DNA of 64,000 bases from UBA3478 sp965662045. Lineage in GTDB: Bacteria > Bacteroidota > Bacteroidia > Flavobacteriales > Flavobacteriaceae. The stretch is taken from assembly GCA_965662045.1 (NCBI GenBank), contig CBFIGE010000004.1, positions 62,001-126,000 on the forward strand, written 5' to 3'. Below, in pieces: positions 45,119 to 53,913 of the stretch (position 1 is the first letter of the stretch; every line of letters starts with the position of its first letter). Under the pieces are notes generated by a model. The model made no database searches. It was not told the origin of the DNA and was given only the letters and a program-made list of their open reading frames with translations. The translations under genes were made by a program, and so were the position numbers.

Positions 45119-46408
45119 ATGAAAAGAAGAACTTTCATTAAAAAAACAGCGGCTTCAGCTTCTGTATTCAGTATTGTGCCAAGTCATGTTCTGGGCTTTT
45201 CAGGCACTAGCCCTAATGATAAAATTCAATTGGGTTTTATCGGTCTAGGGAAACAGGGTCAAGGATTAATGCGCAACTTTTTAAATTATGATCAGGCAGT
45301 GGTCATGGCGGCAAGTGATGTCGATTCAGAAAAGCTCACTTTTTTTGAAGACATGATGAAGAAAGAGCTAAGCAAGGGCGAAAAGCCCCTTCACAACCTA
45401 ATGAATTTTACTTCTTATAGAGCGCTATTAGAGCGAAAAGATATAGACGCGGTAGTGATTGCCACACCAGACCATTGGCACGCACAAATGGCGGTGGATG
45501 CGGCAAAAATGGGTAAGGATATTTACTGTGAAAAACCACTCTCGTCATCTGTTGCTGAAGGAAGAGCAATGGTCGATGCTACTCGAAAATACAAGCGTGT
45601 TTTTCAAACAGGTAGTATGCAGCGTTCTTGGGATCGATTTAGACATGCGGTGGAACTGATTCGAAACGGATATATCGGTGATATCATAGAGGTTAAGGTG
45701 GCCATCGGTGAGCCCTATAAATTTTGCGATTTACCTTCTCAGCCTATCCCAGAGAATATTGATTGGAATGCTTGGATTGGCCCTGCATCTTATAGAGGGT
45801 ATCACCGAGATTTGGCGTGCCCTTTAGACGATAAGCGCTGGGGACAATGGAGAGATTACAAGCCTTTTGGCGGGGGAATGGTTACCGATTGGGGCGCTCA
45901 TATGTTCGATATTGTACAATGGGCATTAGATATGGATCACTCTGGACCGATTCTCTTTGAACCACCAAAAGAACGTTCAGACTTTGGACTTACTTATACC
46001 TACGAGAATGGCATCAAAGTAGAGCATACCAAATGGGGTGAGGGAAATAATGAAATTCGCTTTATTGGAACAGAAGGGCGACTTGAAGTCAGCCGTAGTT
46101 ATCTCAAGACATTTCCTAATGAAGACTTAGCGACAACACCACTTAAGCGAAGAGATAAGAATCGCGTTTACAAAAGTGAGAACCACCTTGTCGATTGGTT
46201 AAATGCGATAAGAGAGCGTTCGATGCCGATTTGTGATGTAGAAATTGGTCACCGAACCGCATCCATATGCAACATAGCCAATATTGCTTACGATCTTCAA
46301 CGCCCTTTAAAATGGGATCCAATAAGCGAAGCTTTTGAAAATGACAGAAGCGCTTCTATGTTATTGGATCGCACTTATCGCGGGCAGTGGAACTACAAGG
46401 ATTTTTAA
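45119..46408 (+). CDS. Gfo/Idh/MocA oxidoreductase with Tat signal
   Basis: 429 aa. The N-terminus MKRRTFIKKTAASASVF is a twin-arginine signal, so the enzyme is exported folded with its NAD(P) cofactor. Rossmann motif GFIGLGKQGQG, then EKPLSSS (the conserved EKP lysine) and the DWGAHMFDIVQW block. It oxidises or epimerises a sugar-derived substrate; which one is not predictable. The placement between GH78 and GH29 fits glycan breakdown. Shares a TTAA stop with the convergent GH29 gene (46405-46408). Confidence 0.94.
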   Translation: MKRRTFIKKTAASASVFSIVPSHVLGFSGTSPNDKIQLGFIGLGKQGQGLMRNFLNYDQAVVMAASDVDSEKLTFFEDMMKKELSKGEKPLHNLMNFTSYRALLERKDIDAVVIATPDHWHAQMAVDAAKMGKDIYCEKPLSSSVAEGRAMVDATRKYKRVFQTGSMQRSWDRFRHAVELIRNGYIGDIIEVKVAIGEPYKFCDLPSQPIPENIDWNAWIGPASYRGYHRDLACPLDDKRWGQWRDYKPFGGGMVTDWGAHMFDIVQWALDMDHSGPILFEPPKERSDFGLTYTYENGIKVEHTKWGEGNNEIRFIGTEGRLEVSRSYLKTFPNEDLATTPLKRRDKNRVYKSENHLVDWLNAIRERSMPICDVEIGHRTASICNIANIAYDLQRPLKWDPISEAFENDRSASMLLDRTYRGQWNYKDF

Positions 46409-47715
46409 TTCTGCTCAACGGCGCCGTTGTGTTCTCGATACAACTCAATTTCATCATCGAGTAGTACGGCAATAACGGTGTAATAGGGGTCTATACTTTT
46501 TTTGGGAACTTCGATATAGGTTAGCCCCGGATATTTATTCCAATAGACCGTGCAAATGGTTTGTTGGTTTAAAATAGCCCCTTGACCTACCACATAGGCC
46601 CTGTTGATCTTATTGCTGATTCCTTTTAAAATAATATTCCCGTCTTTTGGAATATCTCTGAGATAGAGATAGAGGGTTTTGCGGTCTTTACTCAAGGTTG
46701 TTGGCCCATAGAAGTGTTCGTAAGGAATTCCTCTTTGGGTGGGATAAACGGCACTCTGATGTTTTTTAATCCAGCGACCTAATTCATTGAGTACGTTTTT
46801 TTGTGCATCGGGGATGCTACCGTCAGCCTTGGGGCCAATATTCAAGAGTAGGTTTCCTCCCTTGCTGAGGGTGTCTACAAAAAGATCAATAACCTGCATA
46901 GGTGATTTATAATTATTGTCATTGGGTTGATACCCCCAAGAATCGTTAATGCTGACACAAAGCTCCCAATGTTTTGAGCGAGGAGCCATCACTGGTATTC
47001 CAATTTCTGGAGTCTCGTAGTCTCCTTTACCATTTAGCCTAGAATTGAAAATGCTGTTTTTGTTTTGGGCGATCAGTTTGGTTTTGATTTCGTCTACCCT
47101 CCATTCTTGAGATGAATGCTCCCAATCGCCATCAAACCACCATAAATCAGGAGTATAATTTTGGCTGAGTTCGTCCAGCTGCGCGTTCATATAATTCAAA
47201 TACCTATTCCAACGCAAAGAGTCAGTTGCGATTTGATAACGTATAGTATTATTGGTGTGATGGGTATAGTCTTCATAAGACCAGTCCGGAAGCGAAAAAT
47301 ACATGCCAAGCTTTAAATCGCTTTTACGAACGGCTTTCACAAAGGGTGTTAATACATCTTTCTGTGCCTTAGCTGATGAAAAGGCATTTAAGTTTCCGTG
47401 TTTCGAATTCCAAAGGGCAAAACCATCGTGGTGTTTTGAGGTGATTACAGTGTATTTAGCACCGCTGTTTGAAATTAGTTTTACCCAATCCTTGGCTTGG
47501 TACTTTTCAGCAGTGAAACCACCCAGTTGTTTCATATAATCTTCATGCGAGAGGTATCCGTTGTAAAAAGACCAAGATTCACTAATCCCATCGACGGCAT
47601 AAATTCCCCAATGTATAAAGATGCCAAGTTTGGCCTCTTCAAACCAGCTCATTTTATCTTGAGCATTTGAAAAACTAAAGAGAACAAGAAGCGCTAGGGT
47701 AAAAGTTTTTTTCAT
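46405..47715 (-). CDS. GH29 alpha-L-fucosidase, secreted
   Basis: About 436 aa from ATG 47715 (MKKTFTLALLVLF), signal peptide to about residue 18 (SNAQD). Upstream frame to 47754 is not signal-like. Motifs: FGIFIHWG-type start (KLGIFIHWGIYAV), YTVITSKHHDGFALW, and the nucleophile segment LWWFDGDW. Releases terminal fucose. Lies next to the Gfo/Idh gene and near sulfatases, which suggests action on sulfated fucose-containing glycans (inference). Confidence 0.94.
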   Translation of the reverse strand: MKKTFTLALLVLFSFSNAQDKMSWFEEAKLGIFIHWGIYAVDGISESWSFYNGYLSHEDYMKQLGGFTAEKYQAKDWVKLISNSGAKYTVITSKHHDGFALWNSKHGNLNAFSSAKAQKDVLTPFVKAVRKSDLKLGMYFSLPDWSYEDYTHHTNNTIRYQIATDSLRWNRYLNYMNAQLDELSQNYTPDLWWFDGDWEHSSQEWRVDEIKTKLIAQNKNSIFNSRLNGKGDYETPEIGIPVMAPRSKHWELCVSINDSWGYQPNDNNYKSPMQVIDLFVDTLSKGGNLLLNIGPKADGSIPDAQKNVLNELGRWIKKHQSAVYPTQRGIPYEHFYGPTTLSKDRKTLYLYLRDIPKDGNIILKGISNKINRAYVVGQGAILNQQTICTVYWNKYPGLTYIEVPKKSIDPYYTVIAVLLDDEIELYREHNGAVEQN

Positions 47716-47820
47716 TGAACGGTTAATAAGTAGCTTAAAAGGTATAAAATTCAAAGGAGATACTAAGTTTACTCAAGAGAAGAGAAATGTTTACTAACTT
47801 CATTTTAAATCTTTGGAGAA

Positions 47821-48771
47821 ATGAGTGAACTCAAGATTGCAATAGCGCAGTTGGCACCGGTTTGGTTGAATAAGAACCGGACAATTGAAAAAGCAGAGCA
47901 GGCGATACGCGATGCCGCAAAAGAAAAAGCAGATTTGATTGTGTTTGGCGAAGGCTTTCTTCCTGGCTATCCCTTTTGGTTAGCACTTAGCGATGGGGCA
48001 AAATGGGAGTTGCAAATCAATAAATCACTCCATGCTCACTATGCTATGAACGCTATTCAAATCGAAAGTGGAGACCTCGAGGGCATTTGTCTTTTGGCTA
48101 AAGAGCTTGAAATTGCTGTGTATTTAGGCATCATTGAACGAGCTGCTGATAGAGGAGGGCACAGTCTTTACTGTTCCTTGGTTTACATTGATCAAATAGG
48201 AGAAATCCAATCCGTCCATAGAAAATTGCAACCCACCTATGATGAGCGATTGACTTGGGCTCCAGGTGACGGAAACGGATTACGGGTTCACGATTTAAAT
48301 GGCTTTACTCTAGGCGGACTTAATTGCTGGGAAAATTGGATGCCGCTTCCCAGGGCAGCACTTTATGCACAGGGAGAAAATCTCCATATAGCAGTATGGC
48401 CAGGGGGACTTCATAACACTAAAGACATTACGCGTTTTATCGCTAGAGAGTCGAGGTCTTATGTTGTTTCTGCATCAAGCTTAATGCGGAAAGAAGACTT
48501 TCCCAGAGACACCCCTTATTACGACGACTTGATGGAGAAGGCTCCTGCTATTTTAGCGGATGGAGGCTCTGCAATTGCTGGTCCAAACGGAGAATGGTTG
48601 GTTGAACCTATAGTTGACAAAGAAGGATTAATTTATAGCGAAATTGAATTGAAGAGGGTCTTTGAAGAACGTCAAAACTTTGATCCGGTTGGGCATTATT
48701 CGAGACCAGATGTGACAAAACTTATCTTGAATACTGAAAGACAAAACACATTAAATATCAAAAACCAATAA
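47821..48771 (+). CDS. Nitrilase / carbon-nitrogen hydrolase
   Basis: 316 aa, no signal peptide. The catalytic triad is visible: Glu44 (FGEGFLPG), Lys135 (HRKLQPTYDE) and Cys169 (GGLNCWENWMP). The NCWENWMPL form is that of the nitrilase branch acting on organic nitriles; amidase activity is also possible. ATG at 47821. Followed 12 bp later by the lipoprotein RidA gene, so they probably share a transcript. Its substrate in this cluster is unknown. Confidence 0.93.
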   Translation: MSELKIAIAQLAPVWLNKNRTIEKAEQAIRDAAKEKADLIVFGEGFLPGYPFWLALSDGAKWELQINKSLHAHYAMNAIQIESGDLEGICLLAKELEIAVYLGIIERAADRGGHSLYCSLVYIDQIGEIQSVHRKLQPTYDERLTWAPGDGNGLRVHDLNGFTLGGLNCWENWMPLPRAALYAQGENLHIAVWPGGLHNTKDITRFIARESRSYVVSASSLMRKEDFPRDTPYYDDLMEKAPAILADGGSAIAGPNGEWLVEPIVDKEGLIYSEIELKRVFEERQNFDPVGHYSRPDVTKLILNTERQNTLNIKNQ

Positions 48772-48783
48772 ATTAAAACACGT

Positions 48784-49332
48784 ATGAGAAATTTTATGTT
48801 GGCAGGACTCCTTATACTGAGTTCATGCATGAGCAAAGAAACAGAAGCGGTTACTGTTGAAAAAACTGAAACCCCTGAAATGCGATTAGCAGCTATGGGT
48901 ATTGATTTGCCGAAGCCATCCGCACCTGTGGCTAATTATGTCAGTGTGGTTCAAACGGGCAATTTGTTGTTTTTGTCTGGAACCGGACCAAAACAAAGTG
49001 ATGGCACATACATTCAAGGTAAGGTAGGAGAAGATCTAAGCTTAGAAGAGGGGTATCAGGCCGCTCGCCTTACAGGAATTAACCATCTGGCACTTTTAAA
49101 AAATGAATTAGGCGACTTAAGTCGAGTAAAGCGAATTGTCAAGGTTTTGGGAATGGTAAATTGCACCCCAGAATTTCAAGATCAGCCCAAGGTCATCAAC
49201 GGATTTTCTGATTTGATGGTTGAGGTTTTTCAAGAAAAAGGTAAGCATGCAAGATCAGCCGTTGGCATGAATTCTCTGCCGATTGGTATTGCCGTTGAAG
49301 TTGAAATGATTGTCGAAATCGCTCCTGAATAA
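48784..49332 (+). CDS. RidA-family protein with lipoprotein signal
   Basis: 182 aa. N-terminal lipobox Cys15 (LILSSC) followed by an acidic stretch (SKETEAVTVEKTE). In some Bacteroidota a Ser plus acidic residues after the Cys favours surface export, so it may be cell-surface exposed (inference). The RidA/YjgF core follows: LLFLSGTGPKQSDGT, KVLGMVNCTPEF, HARSAVGMNSLPIGIAVEVE with the conserved substrate-binding Arg and the late Glu. RidA enzymes hydrolyse enamine/imine intermediates; they are usually cytosolic, making an exported copy unusual. Paralogue of the gene at 51806. Confidence 0.9.
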   Translation: MRNFMLAGLLILSSCMSKETEAVTVEKTETPEMRLAAMGIDLPKPSAPVANYVSVVQTGNLLFLSGTGPKQSDGTYIQGKVGEDLSLEEGYQAARLTGINHLALLKNELGDLSRVKRIVKVLGMVNCTPEFQDQPKVINGFSDLMVEVFQEKGKHARSAVGMNSLPIGIAVEVEMIVEIAPE

Positions 49333-49337
49333 AAAGA

Positions 49338-49574
49338 CTATTCCGTTCTGCTTCCATTTTGCATGGGTGTAGTATCTGGCATCAGCTTATTCAATATAGT
49401 GTATACTGGACAGAACTTTGTGATCGGGCTAAGAATTTGAAGCACTGCGGTGGCTACAGCAACATAAATAAAATTATAGCCAAATTCATTGGCTAAGGCT
49501 ACAGAGCCGAGGTAAATTAAACCTAAAATACCGTCGTGCACTCTTATTTTAACGATGTCTCTTGGGTTTCTCAT
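49338..49574 (-). CDS. DUF2892 small inner-membrane protein
   Basis: 78 aa with two membrane helices (about 16-34 and 36-52) and the family hallmark KFCPVYTILN (CP at a helix end). Matches the YgaP-type membrane segment family; function unknown. It stands between two catabolic operons, convergent with the lipoprotein RidA gene. Confidence 0.8.
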   Translation of the reverse strand: MRNPRDIVKIRVHDGILGLIYLGSVALANEFGYNFIYVAVATAVLQILSPITKFCPVYTILNKLMPDTTPMQNGSRTE

Positions 49575-49636
49575 GTTTTTTGTTCACTAGGTTATCATTT
49601 TAAAGGTAACAGAATGAACTTGTTAAACAAAAAAGT

Positions 49637-50701
49637 TTAGGGCAAATGCGTACTTAAAAAATTAAGTGCGTTTTTGTAAAGAATATTATCAATGTCTGAA
49701 GGGCTATATCCTTTTTGGCCTAGAAGACCGTCTAGTTTTTGCAAATCGGCAATCGTTTCTAAATCATGGGGGCATTGTTCTTTTCCAAAACCACCGTCTA
49801 AATCAGAGCCAATCATCAGATGTTCACTGCTGCCTGTCAATTGACAGACGTGGTCGATATGGGCTATGATGGTTTCTATTTTAAGTCCTGAGGCTTTAGG
49901 GGTTGTTATACCTCGCTCCCAATCAGGAATCATCATCCAAGCATCGAAGGCCATACCTATAATACCTTTTCTAGCGATGATAGCTTTGATTTGCTCATCG
50001 CTGAATTGTCGGTGATCGGGAACAAGCGTTCTGCAGTTTGAATGACTTGCCCAAAGGGGTCCAGCATAATAGTCTAAGGTCTCCCAAAAACTTTCATCAC
50101 ATAGGTGCGTGAGGTCTAAGATGAGGCCTAGTTCTTCTACTTTTTTTACCAAATCTTTGCCTTTTTGTCCAATTCCTCCCTCTGCATCTGTGCCATGCGC
50201 ATAGGTTCCAGGTCCGTAGTGCGCAGCTCCTATAGCACGTAAACCTTCTTCGTACATCAGTTCTAGATGCTCTAAGCTTACAATGGAATCTGCGCCCTCG
50301 AGACTGAGTATATAGCCCAATGGCATTTCTTTTTCTTGTTGCCAGTTTGCAAATTGCTGCTCTAATGTTGCAGCTGATTTAAGCTGAACTAGGGAACCGT
50401 CTTTTTCCATTGCCCTGTACCAAGCGAGTTGGGCCTGAGTTTGAGCCCAGGCTTGTTCGGGAGAGTTCCATCCCGGAAGGGGATTGTTTGGCTTAACATA
50501 GCGAGCAATTAAAGTTGCAACACAAATCCCGATGTTTCCTTTTCTCATTGCTGGAAATGAAACTGTATTTTTTTCACGATCTGGAAAATCGTTTAGTCCG
50601 GCTTCGCTTTGACGGATGTATGAAACTTCGTGTCTCAGGTCACGATTCCATTCCATTGCATTCATAGAAAGATCTAGATGGGCGTCAATAATAAATTTCA
50701 T
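49637..50701 (-). CDS. Membrane dipeptidase (peptidase family M19)
   Basis: 354 aa, no signal peptide. Binuclear zinc amidohydrolase fold: HxD in IDAHLDLSMN, Glu in LSLEGADS, then DLTHLCDESFW and the ASHSNCR block. M19 enzymes hydrolyse dipeptides and, unusually, accept D-residues at the C-terminal position (family knowledge). It overlaps the upstream PLP enzyme gene by 4 bp (ATGA) and lies at the end of the ridA-PLP-M19 operon. Confidence 0.94.
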   Translation of the reverse strand: MKFIIDAHLDLSMNAMEWNRDLRHEVSYIRQSEAGLNDFPDREKNTVSFPAMRKGNIGICVATLIARYVKPNNPLPGWNSPEQAWAQTQAQLAWYRAMEKDGSLVQLKSAATLEQQFANWQQEKEMPLGYILSLEGADSIVSLEHLELMYEEGLRAIGAAHYGPGTYAHGTDAEGGIGQKGKDLVKKVEELGLILDLTHLCDESFWETLDYYAGPLWASHSNCRTLVPDHRQFSDEQIKAIIARKGIIGMAFDAWMMIPDWERGITTPKASGLKIETIIAHIDHVCQLTGSSEHLMIGSDLDGGFGKEQCPHDLETIADLQKLDGLLGQKGYSPSDIDNILYKNALNFLSTHLP

Positions 50702-51804
50702 AAAGGAGGGTGAATTAAATAATCTCTTGCCTCAATCGGCCAGACTTCTTTGGCTTCATGTTCGCGACAAACATAGGCTGCATTGTATTTGGCAACGGTT
50801 GGACAGATGTGAACGGGAACGGCATAAAACAAATCGCCCACTTTACAATCTACGGGAGATGCTATTTTTAGGATGAGGTGTTCTTCACTTTGCCCAATGT
50901 GCTGAGCATTTTCAAATCCAATGATTGAAGCCCTCGGCATAGGCATTTCAGAGGCAAGTGCCTTATGTCCTAAGTCAAAACAATAAATGGATGGTGCGGG
51001 CTTGCTGATTAAACGAGTCAAAATGAGGGCAGCCTGTTTAAAAGGAGATTCAGCCCATATCTTTTGATACCCCAAATCCCATAACAATGTGGTTCCCGGA
51101 CTCAAATAATTATCCTTTCTTAAACCGTGCGGTAAAAAACTTGGCGAGCCTCCAGTAATGAGTTTGATTGCCTGCTTTTCTTTACTTTTTATTTGAGCAA
51201 TCAGGGCTTCAACAGTTTTAAAGTGGTCTTGACAGTTTGCAATGCGCTGATTTAAATCGTGGTCACGGATGTGCCCGTCGTAGACATGAATCCCAGCAAA
51301 ACACAAGCTAGGAGAAGATTTGATTTTCGAGTATAATTCAAATGCTTTTTCAGGAACTATTCCACTTCTGTTCATGCCGTTGTTGATGTCAATCCAAAGA
51401 GGTAATTGCAGCTGATATTCATTTGCCACTTGTTCAAAAAGAGCGAGACTGTCTGAATTATCACAGAGGGTTGAAAATTCGGTTGATGAAAACTTTTGTT
51501 GAGCGCTTAAAAGTGTTTTTACTTTTTCTGCACTGGGCTGATGTGCTAAGAGAATTTTATCTACACCTTCTCTGGCGAGCATTAGCATTTCTGAGGTTGT
51601 GGCACACTTGAATTTAGTGATGCCCTGCTTTTTTTGAAGGGCGACTATCGCACTCATTTTATGCGTTTTTACATGAGGCCAAAGTCTGTCTGCACTTCCA
51701 GCTATTTTGAGCATTTCTTGAATGTTGTGCTCAACACGTTCTGGATAAACCACAAGAGCTGGGCTAGAGAGCTCCTCACTATGTTTAATTTGATGCCACT
51801 CCAT
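50698..51804 (-). CDS. D-serine-dehydratase / D-threonine-aldolase-like PLP enzyme
   Basis: About 368 aa from ATG 51804 (MEWHQIKHSEE); the frame is open to 51822. Fold-type III alanine-racemase-like barrel with PLP Lys46 in PHVKTHK. GGSPSFLPH follows, and the C-terminal metal site is His332-x-Cys334 (VPVHICPT). In this family His-x-Cys binds zinc in D-serine dehydratases, while His-x-Asp is found in D-threonine aldolases, so a dehydratase is favoured (inference). It would yield an enamine, which fits the ridA gene directly upstream (1-bp gap). Overlaps M19 by 4 bp. Confidence 0.9.
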   Translation of the reverse strand: MEWHQIKHSEELSSPALVVYPERVEHNIQEMLKIAGSADRLWPHVKTHKMSAIVALQKKQGITKFKCATTSEMLMLAREGVDKILLAHQPSAEKVKTLLSAQQKFSSTEFSTLCDNSDSLALFEQVANEYQLQLPLWIDINNGMNRSGIVPEKAFELYSKIKSSPSLCFAGIHVYDGHIRDHDLNQRIANCQDHFKTVEALIAQIKSKEKQAIKLITGGSPSFLPHGLRKDNYLSPGTTLLWDLGYQKIWAESPFKQAALILTRLISKPAPSIYCFDLGHKALASEMPMPRASIIGFENAQHIGQSEEHLILKIASPVDCKVGDLFYAVPVHICPTVAKYNAAYVCREHEAKEVWPIEARDYLIHPPL

Positions 51805-51805
51805 A

Positions 51806-52276
51806 TTAGTGCTCAATTTCAAAAATGGCTTCCACTTCTGCTGTGATATTCTGAGGGAGCATCATGCCAACAGCACTTCGGGCGCCTATTCCACCTTCAT
51901 TTCCAAAGACTTCTGCGAGCAATTCGCTAAAGCCATTGACGGCGTAGGTGTGTTCATTGAAATCTGGGGTCGAATTGATCATACCAAGCACCTTAACAAC
52001 CTTTTTTATACGAATACTTGGGTCTAAATAGGTCACCAGGGTAGACAACATGGTAAGGCCTACTTGACGAGCGGCTTCTTTGGCTTCATCTTTATTTAGA
52101 TCTAAACCAGCTTTTCCTTTGATGAGCTGAGAAGAATTAAGAACCGGCCCATGGCCAGAGACGTATAAATGGTTGCCTGAAATGGCAAAGGGCTTATATA
52201 CTCCAAGTGGTTTAGGCGCTGGAGGTAAACTGAGACCTAAATTTTTTAGTCGACTGCTGAGTTCAATTGTATTCAT
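51806..52276 (-). CDS. RidA-family enamine/imine deaminase
   Basis: 156 aa from ATG 52276 (MNTIELSSRL); an ATG two codons earlier is possible. Core RidA features: HLYVSGHGPVLN, KVLGMINSTPDF, ARSAVGMMLPQNITAEVEAI with the conserved Arg and Glu. No signal peptide, so it is cytosolic. First gene of a compact operon with the D-serine-dehydratase-like enzyme (1-bp gap) and M19 dipeptidase (4-bp overlap). RidA would hydrolyse the 2-aminoacrylate-type enamine made by the dehydratase to the keto acid. Confidence 0.93.
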   Translation of the reverse strand: MNTIELSSRLKNLGLSLPPAPKPLGVYKPFAISGNHLYVSGHGPVLNSSQLIKGKAGLDLNKDEAKEAARQVGLTMLSTLVTYLDPSIRIKKVVKVLGMINSTPDFNEHTYAVNGFSELLAEVFGNEGGIGARSAVGMMLPQNITAEVEAIFEIEH

Positions 52277-52358
52277 GCCCATGAGAAAAAGAGGTAAAGA
52301 GTTTAAAATGAATTCTTTAAATTAATGTTTTAAAACAAAACAACTAATAGTCAATATA

Positions 52359-53858
52359 ATGAGAATCTTTCTATTTTTTTCGCTTTTACTGCTTTTCGCC
52401 TTTGGATGTCAACCCACTCTAAAAGATACTTCTCCAAACATTCTGGTAATTTATATGGATGATTTAGGATTTGGGGATGTGGGCTTTAACGGCGGAAAGG
52501 CGATAAGCACTCCGAACATGGACCGCTTGGCCAACGAGGGCTTGAATTTTGTCAATGCGTATTCGAGTTCGGCAACGTGTACGCCAAGTCGATATGCCTT
52601 ACTCACAGGAGTCTACCCTTGGAGAGAAAAGCGTGCACGAATTTTGCCGGGCACAGCGCCACTCATTATTGATACTGCTCAGGCGACCCTTCCGAGAATG
52701 CTGCAATCTAAAGGTTATTATACGGCTATAATTGGCAAATGGCATTTGGGTTTAGGTGATGGAGATGTGAATTGGAATGAGACCATATCACCAGGTCCAA
52801 ATCAGTTGGGATTTGACTATTCATATATTTTAGCTGCTACACAGGATAGAGTTCCAACCGTCTATATCGAAGACGGCAATGTGGTTGGTCTCGAAGAAGA
52901 CGATCCTATAGAAGTGGATTATAAAACGAACTTTGAAGGGGTGCCAACGGCTTTGACACATCCAGAACTTTTAGAAGTCATGTGGGATCACGGGCATAAC
53001 AATAGTATTGTCAATGGTATTCCTAGAATTGGCTTTATGAAAGGTGGAAAAAACGCTTTATGGAGCGATATCGATATGGCCGATGCTTTTTTAAATCAGG
53101 CTAAGACCTTTATCACAGCCCATTCAAAGGAGCCTTTTTTCTTGTTCTATCCCATGCAACAACCACATGTTCCAAGAACGCCTCACCCTAGGTTTGTGGG
53201 AGCTACAGACCTTGGCCCGAGAGGTGACGTGATTGTTGAAGCCGATTGGGTTGTAGGAGAATTACTAGCACAATTAGAAACCGAAGGTATTTTAGAAAAC
53301 ACTCTTGTCATATTCACAAGCGACAATGGGCCGGTTCTAAATGACGGATATGTAGACCAAGCTGTCGAGCGAAATGGTAATCACACACCATGGGGGCCAC
53401 TAAGAGGAGGTAAATACAGTCTCTTTGAAGCGGGCACCCACGTGCCATTTGTAGCCTATTGGAAAGGAAAAATCCAAACCGGAACATCAAGTTCACTTAT
53501 TAGCCAACTCGATTTATTTTCTTCTTTGGCTGCAATAGTCAAGAGCGAAGAACGCACTGTTGATAGTCACGATTTGCATCAAACCCTCTTGGGTCAATCA
53601 CATGTAGGGCGAGAGGATTTAATTATCGAAGCCAGCGGTAGAACTGCACTGAGAACCGAAGACTGGGTGTATATTCCTCCTTACACGCGTCGTCGTGCGG
53701 TGAGTCGTTTTACCAACATTGAACTTGGAAACAGCGAGACTCCATTGTTGTACCATTTAAAAACAGATATAGGGCAGCAGCAGAACTTGGCAACAGATAG
53801 TCTAAACCAGTTGCAGTCAATGCAAAAGCAATACGAGACTATTTTGGGTGTCGAATAA
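52359..53858 (+). CDS. S1-family arylsulfatase, lipoprotein
   Basis: 499 aa. Lipobox Cys17 (FAFGCQPT). The metal Asp pair is in NILVIYMDDLGFGDVG. The formylglycine site Cys74-Thr-Pro-Ser-Arg78 is canonical (CxPxR), followed by YALLTGVYPW and the GKWHLG block. FTSDNGP carries later metal ligands. Removes sulfate from carbohydrate esters outside the cytoplasm. First of a plus-strand run with DUF5916, S9 and GntP genes. Confidence 0.95.
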   Translation: MRIFLFFSLLLLFAFGCQPTLKDTSPNILVIYMDDLGFGDVGFNGGKAISTPNMDRLANEGLNFVNAYSSSATCTPSRYALLTGVYPWREKRARILPGTAPLIIDTAQATLPRMLQSKGYYTAIIGKWHLGLGDGDVNWNETISPGPNQLGFDYSYILAATQDRVPTVYIEDGNVVGLEEDDPIEVDYKTNFEGVPTALTHPELLEVMWDHGHNNSIVNGIPRIGFMKGGKNALWSDIDMADAFLNQAKTFITAHSKEPFFLFYPMQQPHVPRTPHPRFVGATDLGPRGDVIVEADWVVGELLAQLETEGILENTLVIFTSDNGPVLNDGYVDQAVERNGNHTPWGPLRGGKYSLFEAGTHVPFVAYWKGKIQTGTSSSLISQLDLFSSLAAIVKSEERTVDSHDLHQTLLGQSHVGREDLIIEASGRTALRTEDWVYIPPYTRRRAVSRFTNIELGNSETPLLYHLKTDIGQQQNLATDSLNQLQSMQKQYETILGVE

Positions 53859-53913
53859 ATTTTTGACAAAAAAAAATCTATCTTCACTACTACGACTAAA
53901 TTAATCGCGAAAC

